Below, piece by piece: positions 6,375 through 14,242 of a DNA stretch of 17,572 bases. The DNA comes from Bacillota bacterium (lineage in GTDB: Bacteria; Bacillota; Clostridia; Christensenellales; Aristaeellaceae). The stretch spans positions 1 through 17,572 of the forward strand of contig JAEZTL010000027.1 in NCBI GenBank assembly GCA_023421395.1. The letters run 5' to 3'. Below the pieces are notes generated by a model that saw nothing but the letters and a program-made list of their open reading frames with translations, did no database searches and was not told the origin of the DNA. Position 1 is the stretch's first letter. Each line of letters starts with the position of its first letter. Both the position numbers and the translations under genes were made by a program.

Positions 6375-7397
6375 ATGTCGACAATCCTGGATGTGTCCAG
6401 GGCGGCGGGGGTATCGGTGGCGACGGTATCCCGGGTGCTGAATGGCAAGGGTCAGGTCAGCGAGGAGACGGCGAAGCGGGTGCTGGCGGCGGTGGAGGCT
6501 CTCGCCTACGCGCCCAACGTGTCGGCGCGGAACCTGCGCCTCAACGAGAGCCGGATCATCCTGATCGTCGCGCCCAACATCACCAATCCCTATTACACCC
6601 ACATCATCGCGGGCATCGGCAAGGCCGCGCACCGCATGGGCTACAGCGCGTTTTTGTGCACCACGGACGGCGACCGCGCGCAGACCGAGAGCGTGCTGGG
6701 CATGCTGCAGCGCCGCCAGGCGGACGGCGCGATCCTGCTGGCCACGGAGCGGGAAGCCCCCTGGCTTTTGCCCTACGCGGAAAAATACCCGCTGGTGGAG
6801 TGCTCGGAGTACGACCCGGCGCTGCCCATCCCCCGGGTATCCATCGACAACTACGCCGCGGCGCGGGAGGCGATGGCCCACCTGATCTGGCTGGGCCATG
6901 AGAGAATCGGCCTTGTCAGCAGCGAGAACCAGTACATCTCCACGCAATTGCGCTTTGACGGCTACCGGGATGCGCTCCGCGATGCTTCGCTCCCGTTCCG
7001 CGAGCCCTATGTGCGCCGGGGCGCCAGCGATTACAGCTTTAAAAGCGGCTTCGACTCCGCGACGCAGATGCTCGCGCTGCCCGAGCGCCCCACGGCGCTT
7101 CTCTGCATTTCGGATGTTCTGGCGCTGGGCGCCATCGCCAGCGCCCGGGAAATGGGACTCCGGGTTCCGGAGGACGTGACGGTCGTCGGTTTTGACGACG
7201 TGGAGCACACCACCATGTTCCATCCCCATGTGACCACCGTCGCCCAGCCCTGCGCCGGCATCGGCGAAAGGGCGATGGAACTGCTCGAGGGCGCGATCAG
7301 CCGCGTCGGCCCCCCGCGGGAGACGCTTTTGCCCCATCGGCTGATCGTTCGGGAGTCCTCCGCGCCCCCATCGGGATCTCCCGGCCAAGGCCGGTGA
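6375..7397 (+). CDS. LacI-family transcriptional repressor
   Basis: 340 residues, standard for LacI/GalR regulators. The N-terminal 60 residues hold the helix-turn-helix and hinge (TILDVSRAAGVSVATVSRVL, residues 3-22, then ARNLRLNES). From about 60 a periplasmic-binding-protein-like sensor domain follows, with SRIILIVAPNITNPYYTHI, TALLCISDVLALGAI and VTVVGFDDVEHTTMFHPHVTT, all characteristic of the family. Such proteins bind operator DNA as dimers and let go when a sugar binds. GGAGGGG lies 4 bp before ATG 6375. It is the first gene of a sugar import operon, 30 bp before the binding protein, so it very likely controls that operon and itself via the dyad at 6298-6312. The exact effector is unknown; it should be the substrate of the transporter or an oxidised product. 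Confidence 0.93.
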   Translation: MSTILDVSRAAGVSVATVSRVLNGKGQVSEETAKRVLAAVEALAYAPNVSARNLRLNESRIILIVAPNITNPYYTHIIAGIGKAAHRMGYSAFLCTTDGDRAQTESVLGMLQRRQADGAILLATEREAPWLLPYAEKYPLVECSEYDPALPIPRVSIDNYAAAREAMAHLIWLGHERIGLVSSENQYISTQLRFDGYRDALRDASLPFREPYVRRGASDYSFKSGFDSATQMLALPERPTALLCISDVLALGAIASAREMGLRVPEDVTVVGFDDVEHTTMFHPHVTTVAQPCAGIGERAMELLEGAISRVGPPRETLLPHRLIVRESSAPPSGSPGQGR

Positions 7398-7427
7398 GCC
7401 ATAACAAAACCAGCGGGAGGTAATACC

Positions 7428-8450
7428 ATGAGGAAACTCGTCGCGCTGATCCTGTCCCTTATGCTGCTTCTGTCCTTTACCAACGCCTACGCCCTGAAGG
7501 TGGGCATCGTGACCCCGGACGCCGACCACGGCTTCCTGGGCGAGAGCATCGCCCACGCCCGTGCCGAAATCGAGGCGCAGGTCGCCGCGATGGGCGCGGA
7601 CAAGCTGGAGTACAAGTTTGAGGTCGGCGGCGAGGCCGCCAAGCAGATCGCGGCCATCGAGAACATCCTCACCTGGGGCCCGGACGTCATCATGCTGTGG
7701 CCGCTGGAAGGCGAGCAGCTGCGCTCCGCCGCCCAGTCCATCGTGGACGCGGGCGTGAAGCTGGTCATCTACGACCGCCTGATTCCCGACTTCACCGGCA
7801 TGGCCGCCGAGATCATGGGCGACAATGAAACCATCGGCAAGTGGATGGGCGAATACCTGCTCAAGTACTTCAAGGACCGCCTGGACGCCGGCGAGAAGCT
7901 GCAGTACCTGACCTTCATCGGCGACAGCTCCACCGTTTCGATCCAGCGCACCAAGGGCATGGTGGACGTTCTGAACGCCTCGCCCTACGCCGCCCAGTTC
8001 GAGCAGGTGCACGAGCCCTTCCAGACCGACTGGTCCAACGCCAAGAGCCAGGAATTCATGGAGAACTGGCTCAACACCACCGATCCCGCCCAGATCGCGG
8101 ACCTGGACTTCATCTGCACCCATGACGACGAGATCGTGGACGGCCTGACCATCGCCATCAACAACTTCACCGGCGAGCAGTCGATCAAGCTGATCACCTC
8201 TGTCGGCGGTCGCCGTGAGACGCTGGACACCTACGACAACCAGAAGATCGACCTGGTGACCTACTTCTTCAGCCCCTCCTTCATCCGCGAGGCCATCCGC
8301 CTTGCCATCGCCGCCGGCGAAGGGGCGCAGTACCAGGGCCAGGATATCAACGGCCAGCTGTTCCTGATCCCCTCCATCGAGATCGACAAGAATACCGTCG
8401 CCGACTTCCGCGCCAGCAAGGAATACGAGGAGCGCTACTCCATCGGCTGA
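7428..8450 (+). CDS. Exported sugar-binding protein of an ABC importer
   Basis: 340 residues of the Peripla_BP_4 type (ribose/xylose/galactose binders). Residues 1-22 form a signal peptide (RKLVALILSLMLLLSF) ending TNAYA, with likely cleavage near A20-A22 and no lipobox cysteine. The mature protein starts with KVGIVTPDADHGFLGESIAHAR, the usual first beta strand and sugar-contact loop. VIMLWPLEGEQL, VKLVIYDRLIP and DFICTHDDEIVDGLTIAI mark the two lobes; the YDR segment recalls xylose-binding XylF. GGGAGGT precedes ATG 7428. It captures the substrate for the ATPase and permease encoded next. With no lipid anchor, retention in a single-membrane cell would need another means. The sugar cannot be named with confidence. 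Confidence 0.9.
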   Translation: MRKLVALILSLMLLLSFTNAYALKVGIVTPDADHGFLGESIAHARAEIEAQVAAMGADKLEYKFEVGGEAAKQIAAIENILTWGPDVIMLWPLEGEQLRSAAQSIVDAGVKLVIYDRLIPDFTGMAAEIMGDNETIGKWMGEYLLKYFKDRLDAGEKLQYLTFIGDSSTVSIQRTKGMVDVLNASPYAAQFEQVHEPFQTDWSNAKSQEFMENWLNTTDPAQIADLDFICTHDDEIVDGLTIAINNFTGEQSIKLITSVGGRRETLDTYDNQKIDLVTYFFSPSFIREAIRLAIAAGEGAQYQGQDINGQLFLIPSIEIDKNTVADFRASKEYEERYSIG

Positions 8451-8475
8451 CGCAATTCCGGCAAAAACCGACGCG

Positions 8476-8507
8476 ATGCGGGCCGGCCCCTCGGCCGGCC
8501 CGCATTT
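8476..8507 (+). terminator. Strong hairpin between binding-protein and ATPase genes
   Basis: ATGCGGGCCGGCC (8476-8488) and GGCCGGCCCGCAT (8493-8505) form a perfect 13-bp stem with a CCTC loop, followed by TTCTG. The short T-stretch makes it a leaky terminator or an RNA-stabilising stem. Either would give more binding protein than ATPase and permease, as seen in many sugar ABC operons. Confidence 0.7.
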
Positions 8508-8536
8508 CTGAAAAGCGCACAGGGGGTGTCCAGACA

Positions 8537-10039
8537 TTGCTCGTTGAAATGAAGGATATCGTGATGGACTTCGGGCCCGTCCGCGCGGTGGATCACGTGA
8601 GCTTTACCGTGCGGCCCGGGGAGATCGTGGGCCTGATGGGCGAAAACGGCGCGGGCAAAAGTACGCTGATGAACGTGCTGGCCGGAACGTTCCCGCCTGC
8701 CTCGGGCGAGATCTTCCTGGATGGCAAAAAGGTCGAAATCGGAAGCGCGAGCGACGCCATGCGGCTGGGCATCCGCTTCATCCATCAGGAACTGAACCTG
8801 TGCGATGACCTGACGGTGTTTGAAAACATGTACCTGGCGGAGGAGATGACCCGCGGCCCGCTGCTAAACAAAAAGGCCATGGCCGCGCGCTGCGCCGAGG
8901 TGTTTTCCCGCATGCAGGTTTCCATCGACCCGTGGGCCACCGTGGGGGATCTGCAGCCCGCGGAAAAGCAGATGGTGGAAATCGCGCGGGCGCTTTTGTT
9001 CAAAAGCGGCGTCATCATCATGGACGAGCCCACCACCGCCCTCGCCACCCACGAGATCGAGAATCTGTTCGAGATCATGCGGCAGCTGAAGCGCGAGGAC
9101 GTCAGCTTCATTTATATTTCCCACAAGATGCCGGAGCTCTTCGAAATCTGCGAAACCTATTACGTGCTCCGGGACGGAAAGCTCGTGGCCCAGGGCCGCT
9201 TTGACGAGATCAACGAGTCCGCCGTCACCGAAATGATGATCGGGCGCCAGCTCTCCGGTGACGACTTTGAGCACAAGCCCTGCTACGTCCGCGAGGAAGT
9301 GGCGCTGTCCGTCCGAAACCTGACGGGCGCCTCCTTCCGGAACATCAGTTTTGACCTCCATAAAGGGGAAGTCATCGCCATCACCGGCCTCCAGGGCTCC
9401 GGGCGCGACAACCTGGCGGACGCGCTCTTCGGCGTGGAGGGCGCCTCCGGCGAAATCCGGGTGAACGGCTCAAGCGTCAAAAGCGGCAGCACGGTGCTCC
9501 AGCACATGCGCCGCGGCATCGCGATGGTGCCGCGCGCCCGCAAGGAGCGGGGCATCCTGAATGACCTTTCCATCTACGACAACACCTCGATGGCGTTTTT
9601 CAACGCCAAGTTCCGCGGCCTTCTCATAAACCCCGCCCGGGAGGCGGCGCGTTATGAGCGGCAGAAGAAGGCGCTGTCCATCAAGGCGGACAATCCGAAA
9701 AACCCGATCACGTCGCTGTCGGGCGGCAACCAGCAGAAGGTGATCCTCGGGCGCTGGCTGGAGACCGACGCCGACATCCTGATCTTTGACAACCCCACCC
9801 AGGGCATCGACGTGGGCACCAAATTTGAAATCTACCACCTGATCCTGCGCCTGGCCGAGAGCGGCAAGGCGATTCTGGTATTCAGTCAGGAGTTCCCGGA
9901 AATCTTCAAGGTCGCGGACCGGTGCATGGTCATGTATCTGGGCGAGGTCACAAAGACGCTTGGCCGCGATGAACTTACGGAAAAGAACATGATGTACTAC
10001 GCCACCGGCGCGAATTTGGAGGGAATCAGGCATGCTTAA
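8537..10039 (+). CDS. Sugar ABC transporter ATPase (two ABC domains, RbsA/MglA type)
   Basis: 500 residues, as usual for fused ribose/galactose-type ATPases. Domain 1 (about 3-240) has Walker A GENGAGKS (35-42), a diverged signature LQPAEKQ (139-145), Walker B IIMDEPT and switch H196. Domain 2 (about 255-495) has a Walker A lacking lysine (GLQGSGRDN, 284-292), a canonical signature SLSGGNQQK (393-401), and DNP (418-420) where DEP is expected. Only one composite site (domain 1 Walker motifs with domain 2 signature) should hydrolyse ATP. The likely start is TTG 8537, 8 bp after AGGGGGTG; the next in-frame ATG (8549) would be 20 bp from it. The gene overlaps the permease start by 8 bp. It powers sugar uptake on the cytoplasmic face. 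Substrate is set by the binding protein, not by this subunit. Confidence 0.93.
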   Translation: MLVEMKDIVMDFGPVRAVDHVSFTVRPGEIVGLMGENGAGKSTLMNVLAGTFPPASGEIFLDGKKVEIGSASDAMRLGIRFIHQELNLCDDLTVFENMYLAEEMTRGPLLNKKAMAARCAEVFSRMQVSIDPWATVGDLQPAEKQMVEIARALLFKSGVIIMDEPTTALATHEIENLFEIMRQLKREDVSFIYISHKMPELFEICETYYVLRDGKLVAQGRFDEINESAVTEMMIGRQLSGDDFEHKPCYVREEVALSVRNLTGASFRNISFDLHKGEVIAITGLQGSGRDNLADALFGVEGASGEIRVNGSSVKSGSTVLQHMRRGIAMVPRARKERGILNDLSIYDNTSMAFFNAKFRGLLINPAREAARYERQKKALSIKADNPKNPITSLSGGNQQKVILGRWLETDADILIFDNPTQGIDVGTKFEIYHLILRLAESGKAILVFSQEFPEIFKVADRCMVMYLGEVTKTLGRDELTEKNMMYYATGANLEGIRHA

Positions 10040-11024
10040 GACGGCGCAGGCGAAAGACCCCCGGTACTACCTGAAGCGGCTTTTGTCGGATTACAGCTAC
10101 TGGCTCTCCTTCTTCCTGCTGGTGATCGTGGGCCGCGTCACCAACCCCAATTTCTTCCGTTGGACCAACATTTCAAACATCTTCGTGCAGAGCGCGCCCA
10201 TCGGCATCATCGCGCTGGGCATGACGATGGTCATCTGCGCCGGGCAGATCGACATCTCCGTGGGCGCGCAGGTGGCGATCATCTCCGGTCTTTCGATCAT
10301 GGTGCTGAATTTCACATCCAACATCTGGATCACGCTTCTTTTCTGCCTGGCGTTGGGCCTTTGCATCGGCACGTTCACGGGGCTGCTCGTCTCCAAGGGC
10401 CACATGCCCGCGATGATCGCCACCCTGGCGGTGCAGACGGCCTGCCGGTCCATCATCAACCAGATCGGCCAGGGGGGGCCCTTCACCGTGGCCGACAAGG
10501 CCAACTATGACGTGTTCCGCATGGTGGCCGCCGGCAACATCCCGGTTTTCGGCCTCAAGATTCCCTATCCGATGATCATGCTGATCGCCTTCGCGCTGCT
10601 CTTCGGCCTCATCATGCAGCGCACCAAACTGGGCAAGCACGTCTACGCGCTGGGCTCCAACGAGACTTCCGCGCGCCTCGCCGGCGTCAGCGTGGACAGG
10701 GTCAAGACGCTGGTGTTCACGATCACCGGGCTTCTGTGCGGCTTTGCCGGGTGGCTGTACGCCTCCCGCGTGATGGCGGTGGCCGCCGCCAGCGCGGGCA
10801 ACCTCTTCGAAATGGACGCCATCGCCGCGGTCGCCATCGGCGGCACGGCCATGAGCGGCGGGCGCGGCAAGATCATCGGTACCTTCCTGGGCGTTCTGAT
10901 GTTCAAGATCATCAACAACATCCTGACGATGCTCAACGTGCCCACGTTCCTCAACGGCGCGATCTCCGGCGGCATCATCATCATCGCGGTGTTGCTGCAG
11001 AACATGCAGGGCAGAAGGAAGTAA
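10032..11024 (+). CDS. Sugar ABC transporter permease (RbsC type)
   Basis: 330 residues with about nine hydrophobic stretches, typical of the BPD_transp_2 family of ribose, galactose and xylose permeases. Conserved pieces are MTMVICAGQIDISVGA near residue 65-80, LGSNETSARLAGVSVDRVK (cytoplasmic loop that docks on the ATPase), and AIAAVAIGGTAMSGGRGKI. The ATG lies inside the end of the ATPase gene, with GGAGGG 8 bp upstream, so the two are coupled in translation. It is the only permease gene, so it probably works as a homodimer. Together with the binding protein and ATPase it makes a complete high-affinity importer. It ends in a basic cytoplasmic tail (QGRRK). Confidence 0.93.
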   Translation: MLKTAQAKDPRYYLKRLLSDYSYWLSFFLLVIVGRVTNPNFFRWTNISNIFVQSAPIGIIALGMTMVICAGQIDISVGAQVAIISGLSIMVLNFTSNIWITLLFCLALGLCIGTFTGLLVSKGHMPAMIATLAVQTACRSIINQIGQGGPFTVADKANYDVFRMVAAGNIPVFGLKIPYPMIMLIAFALLFGLIMQRTKLGKHVYALGSNETSARLAGVSVDRVKTLVFTITGLLCGFAGWLYASRVMAVAAASAGNLFEMDAIAAVAIGGTAMSGGRGKIIGTFLGVLMFKIINNILTMLNVPTFLNGAISGGIIIIAVLLQNMQGRRK

Positions 11025-11050
11025 TCACAAGATCCAAAGGAGGTGCGCCC

Positions 11051-12094
11051 ATGCTGAAAATTGGCATTCTGGGCTGCGGCAAGATCACAGAGGTCCGCCA
11101 CGCCCCTGAGTACACGGAAAACCCGGCCTGCCGGATCGACGCCTGGTACGACGCGCTGCCCGAGCGCGCGCGGGCCATGGCGGAAAAATTCGGCGGCAGG
11201 GTGTGTGAAAGCGCCGAGGAGCTGATCGCGGGCGATCTGGACGCGGTCAGCGTATGCGTAGCCAACGTCTTCCACGCCGACCTCACCGTGAAGGCGCTGA
11301 AGGCCGGAAAGCACGTGCTGTGCGAAAAGCCCATGGCCACCACCCTCGCGGACTGCGAGGCAATGGTCGCCGCCGCCCGGGAGAGCGGCAAGCATCTGAT
11401 GATCGGCCACAACCAGCGCTACGCCCCCGCCCACCAGAAGGCGCGCGCGCTGATCGAAGCCGGCGAGATCGGCCGGGTGCTCACCTTCCTGACCACCTTC
11501 GGCCACTCGGGCCCGGAGATCTGGACGGGCACCGCCAGCAGCTGGTTCTTCGACCGGAACAAGGCGGCCTTCGGCGCGCTGGCGGATCTGGGCATTCACA
11601 AGGCGGACCTGATCCACTACCTGACCGGCGACGAAATTGTGGAATCCTTCGCGATGCTCGGCACGTTGGACAAAAAAACCCCGGACGGCGCGCCCGTCTC
11701 CGTGGACGACAACGCGCTTTGCGTCATGCGGCTGAAATCCGGCGGCATGGGCGTATTGCGCGCCAGCTGGACCAACTACGGCAGGGAGGACAACTCCACC
11801 CGCATCTATGGCTCCGAGGGCGTGCTTCGGGTCTACGACGACCCGCACCAATCGCTGATCCTGGAGCGGCGGGACGGCACCGTGGAGAAGTTTGAGCTGG
11901 ACCACATCACCACCAACGAGGAGCAGAACGCCGGCAAGCGCCGCTCCACCGGCGTCATTGACGCCTTCGTGGAGAGCATCCTCACCGGCAAGCCCTCGCT
12001 GGCCGAGGGTGAGGAGGCCGTCAAGGCCATGCGCGCGGTGTTCGCCGCCGCCCGGTCCGCGGAGGAAGGACGGACAGTGCGGGTCGGGGAGTGA
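11051..12094 (+). CDS. Gfo/Idh/MocA-family NAD(P)-dependent dehydrogenase
   Basis: 347 residues, normal for this family, when begun at ATG 11051, which follows an excellent AAAGGAGGTG site by 5 bp. The N-terminal Rossmann fold begins KIGILGCGKIT (3-13). The family signature GKHVLCEKPMATT (86-98) carries the catalytic K93. DLGIHKAD (179-186) supplies D179 and H183, with the same D-x3-H spacing as the catalytic pair of Bacillus myo-inositol dehydrogenase. The C-terminal half is the beta-sheet substrate domain. Members oxidise or reduce sugars, cyclitols and sugar nucleotides with NAD(H) or NADP(H). As the last gene of the sugar uptake operon, 26 bp after the permease, it probably oxidises the imported substrate. 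A cyclitol or a plain hexose/pentose are both possible, and the sequence alone does not decide. Confidence 0.9.
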   Translation: MLKIGILGCGKITEVRHAPEYTENPACRIDAWYDALPERARAMAEKFGGRVCESAEELIAGDLDAVSVCVANVFHADLTVKALKAGKHVLCEKPMATTLADCEAMVAAARESGKHLMIGHNQRYAPAHQKARALIEAGEIGRVLTFLTTFGHSGPEIWTGTASSWFFDRNKAAFGALADLGIHKADLIHYLTGDEIVESFAMLGTLDKKTPDGAPVSVDDNALCVMRLKSGGMGVLRASWTNYGREDNSTRIYGSEGVLRVYDDPHQSLILERRDGTVEKFELDHITTNEEQNAGKRRSTGVIDAFVESILTGKPSLAEGEEAVKAMRAVFAAARSAEEGRTVRVGE

Positions 12095-12148
12095 CGCGGG
12101 GCGCCCTCCCGTCGCGTTGAAAAGGCCGGAATAATTTGCGGTCAAAAT

Positions 12149-12184
12149 GGCGCGGGTTCCCTTTGGGAACCCGCGCCGCCTTTT
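12149..12184. terminator. Bidirectional terminator between sugar operon and phosphoesterase genes
   Basis: GGCGCGGGTTCC (12149-12160) pairs perfectly with GGAACCCGCGCC (12166-12177); the stem can extend by one C-G pair over a TTT loop. On the plus strand GCC and TTTT follow; on the minus strand ATTTTG follows. It lies between two convergent genes and can end both transcripts. Confidence 0.85.
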
Positions 12185-12201
12185 GCCCGTATGGCTCCGG
12201 G

Positions 12202-14163
12202 CTATTTCACAATCCCGAACTGGTCCACGATGTAGGGCGTCTCCGGGTCCTTGTTCTGGTCGATTTCATACGCGACCGCGGTCAGCCTGTCCCCTTCGAC
12301 GGTGACGCCCACGAAGTTCTGAACCGCGCTGCGAACGGGGCGGGAGGGATCGTCCGGGTCCGGCCCGTAGACGGCGGCGTGGTTCTCGTCGGCGACCTCG
12401 AACAGGGCGTAATACTCGGCGGGCATCTTTGCGCTCTTGTAGTACACCTTGGGGCCGGCGGTGGCGGGGATCAGGTAGATCGTGCCATCGGGCCTGACGG
12501 CGTAGTCGACGGGCATGCCGTTCAGCGTTTCGCTCGCCTTTTCCGCTTCGGTTGCCTGGCCGTCCCGGATGGGCTTGGTGCGGGCGTAGATGTGGTCGTG
12601 GCCCTCGAGCACCAGGTCGACGCCCAGCTGGTTCATCAGCGGCGCCACCAGCGTCCTGACGCCGTTGGCATCCTGAATGTCCCCGTCCTCCGCGTGGTTC
12701 GAGGTGGTATAGGGGCCCTTGTGGATGACGGCGATCAGCCACTTCGCGCCGCCCGCCTTCGCGGCGGCGGCGTCGCCCTTCAGCCATTGGATCTGGGCGG
12801 GGGTGAAGTCGGCGTATTCTTTGGAATCCTCGTTGGTGTTGAGTACGATGAAATGGGCGTTCGAATAATCAAACGAATAGTACGCGCCGGTCTCGGTGGC
12901 GGAGAACGGGGCGGGGATGAGGTTAAAGTGCTCGATAAAGCTGTTTTTATCCTCGTCATGGTTGCCGGCGGCGGGCACCAGGGTGGTGTCCAGCAGCGTA
13001 TCCTGGGCGGCGCCCAGCAGCCAGTCCCACTGCGCTTCGTTCATGCCGGTGTCCACCAGGTCGCCGTTCACGACCATAAAATCGGCGTCCTCAACGGTTT
13101 CCGCGGCCTTCCGGAAGGTGTGGGCGGCCAGTTTGGCCTCGTCCTCGGTCTTGGCCTGGGAGTCCGCCAGATCGATGAAGGTGAACGCGCCGTCCGCGGC
13201 GGTCTCAAAAGAACCGGTGCCGCTCCACAGGTTCAGCGCCTCGTCGCCCACGCGGAAGAAGTAGGCGGTGTCCGGCTTGAGGCCTACGGCCTCCGCCTTG
13301 TGGACCACTTCGGACGGGGAATTGGTCGAAACCTGGTAACGGCCGGAGAATTTCTGCGCGCCGTCAAAGTTGGGCTCGCCGCCCGTCTTCTCGACCACCT
13401 GCACGTCGCTGCCGGCGGAGGCCGGCGTGGTGTACCAGGTGAAGCCCTTTGCCGTCTTCACGTCTCCGGCGAATGTCACGGTGACCTTGGACACCGCGCC
13501 AAGCGGCGCGGACGGATCGGGTACCGTCACCTGCGCCGCGGCTTCTTCCGCCTTCGCGCCGGTAGAGGCCGCGATGCCCATCTCGAACCACAGGTCGGAG
13601 CTGTCGCCGCCGTCCTGGTGCACTTCGGCCGCGATGACGTTTTTGCCGTGCTTCAGCAGGCTCGCCGGCGCGGTGAAGGTTTCCTCCTTGGGTTTAAACT
13701 TGGCGTCGGTGCCGTATTCGACGGCCACGCCGTCGTCGATGCCGCGCCGGAATGCCTCCGCGCCGTTGATGTAGACCACGCAGCCGTCGTCCACATGAAC
13801 GTATACCTCGAGGCCCGGGTAGGCGGAGAGATCGGGTACATCCACCGTAACGCGGAAGTAGGAGGTCATGTACTTGTCGGCCGGGTCGTCGCCAAAGCCG
13901 ATCACCGTGCCGATGGGCAGCGACGGGTCGGTTTCGGAATAGTCGTCGCCAAAACCCAGCGGCGCCTTGCCCTCGAACCAGGCGGAATCGTCAAATTCGG
14001 CGGCTTTCCAGGCGTCACCTTCCAGCCGGCCCTGATCGTAGTACTTCCACTGCGCGTCCCGGGCGAGGATTGTGAGGTCGTCAGCCAGCGCCGGAACGGC
14101 GAAAAGACCCAGCGCCAGCGCGAGGGTCAGGATGAGCGCCGACAGGTTTTTCCACTTGATCAT
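12202..14163 (-). CDS. Exported multi-domain metallophosphoesterase (purple acid phosphatase-like)
   Basis: 653 residues from ATG 14163. Three in-frame ATGs lie close together (14178, 14169, 14163); only the third has an AGGAG at good distance (7 bp), and it yields a clean signal peptide (IKWKNLSALILTLALALG...PALA). Domains: residues about 30-200 resemble a galactose-binding-like beta sandwich (VYVHVDDGCVVYINGAEAF); about 210-322 is the fibronectin-like N-domain of purple acid phosphatases; about 327-570 is the catalytic fold. Metal motifs are D334-S-Q336, GDLVD (367-371), GNHD (400-403), H481 and GHDHIYAR (521-528). The first motif has Gln where many relatives have His. It probably cleaves phosphate esters outside the membrane; the natural substrate is unknown. 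It lies 79 bp downstream of a second phosphoesterase gene and likely shares its transcript. A hydrophobic-anchor or sorting signal was not seen. Confidence 0.88.
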   Translation of the reverse strand: MIKWKNLSALILTLALALGLFAVPALADDLTILARDAQWKYYDQGRLEGDAWKAAEFDDSAWFEGKAPLGFGDDYSETDPSLPIGTVIGFGDDPADKYMTSYFRVTVDVPDLSAYPGLEVYVHVDDGCVVYINGAEAFRRGIDDGVAVEYGTDAKFKPKEETFTAPASLLKHGKNVIAAEVHQDGGDSSDLWFEMGIAASTGAKAEEAAAQVTVPDPSAPLGAVSKVTVTFAGDVKTAKGFTWYTTPASAGSDVQVVEKTGGEPNFDGAQKFSGRYQVSTNSPSEVVHKAEAVGLKPDTAYFFRVGDEALNLWSGTGSFETAADGAFTFIDLADSQAKTEDEAKLAAHTFRKAAETVEDADFMVVNGDLVDTGMNEAQWDWLLGAAQDTLLDTTLVPAAGNHDEDKNSFIEHFNLIPAPFSATETGAYYSFDYSNAHFIVLNTNEDSKEYADFTPAQIQWLKGDAAAAKAGGAKWLIAVIHKGPYTTSNHAEDGDIQDANGVRTLVAPLMNQLGVDLVLEGHDHIYARTKPIRDGQATEAEKASETLNGMPVDYAVRPDGTIYLIPATAGPKVYYKSAKMPAEYYALFEVADENHAAVYGPDPDDPSRPVRSAVQNFVGVTVEGDRLTAVAYEIDQNKDPETPYIVDQFGIVK

Positions 14164-14200
14164 CGTCATTCTCCTCATCGTATCGGGTAGGGGGATGGAA

Positions 14201-14234
14201 CCGGCCCGCCGCCCGCTTTCAGGCGGCGGGCCGG
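14201..14234 (-). terminator. GC-rich hairpin between the two phosphoesterase genes
   Basis: CCGGCCCGCCGCC (14201-14213) and GGCGGCGGGCCGG (14222-14234) form a perfect 13-bp stem with an 8-nt loop, 8 bp after the stop of the upstream gene. No T-run follows on either strand (TTCCATC on the minus strand). It may reduce, rather than end, transcription into the downstream gene, or act as an RNA-processing or stability element. Confidence 0.55.
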
Positions 14235-14242
14235 GTGGAGCG

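Noticed and set aside
6041..6448. N-terminal extension of ZnuA by 136 codons upstream of ATG 6040
   Set aside because: It would span the promoter, the Zur-like dyad and part of the LacI gene, and would bury the lipoprotein signal in the middle of the protein. ATG 6040 has an excellent ribosome site.
6150..8537. A 795-codon open frame on the minus strand across the LacI gene and sugar-binding protein gene
   Set aside because: It lies antisense to two clear genes and has no family resemblance; long open frames antisense to GC-rich coding sequence are common. Its composition (Gly, Val, Asp, His, Arg rich) fits a shadow.
10736..11050. Upstream extension of the dehydrogenase frame by about 105 codons
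   Set aside because: It lies inside the permease gene in another frame; ATG 11051 has a near-perfect ribosome site and starts directly with the Rossmann fold.
12136..14190. A 684-codon open frame on the plus strand over the first phosphoesterase gene
   Set aside because: Antisense to a gene with signal peptide and full metal motifs; the frame begins inside the bidirectional terminator and has no ribosome site or known domain.
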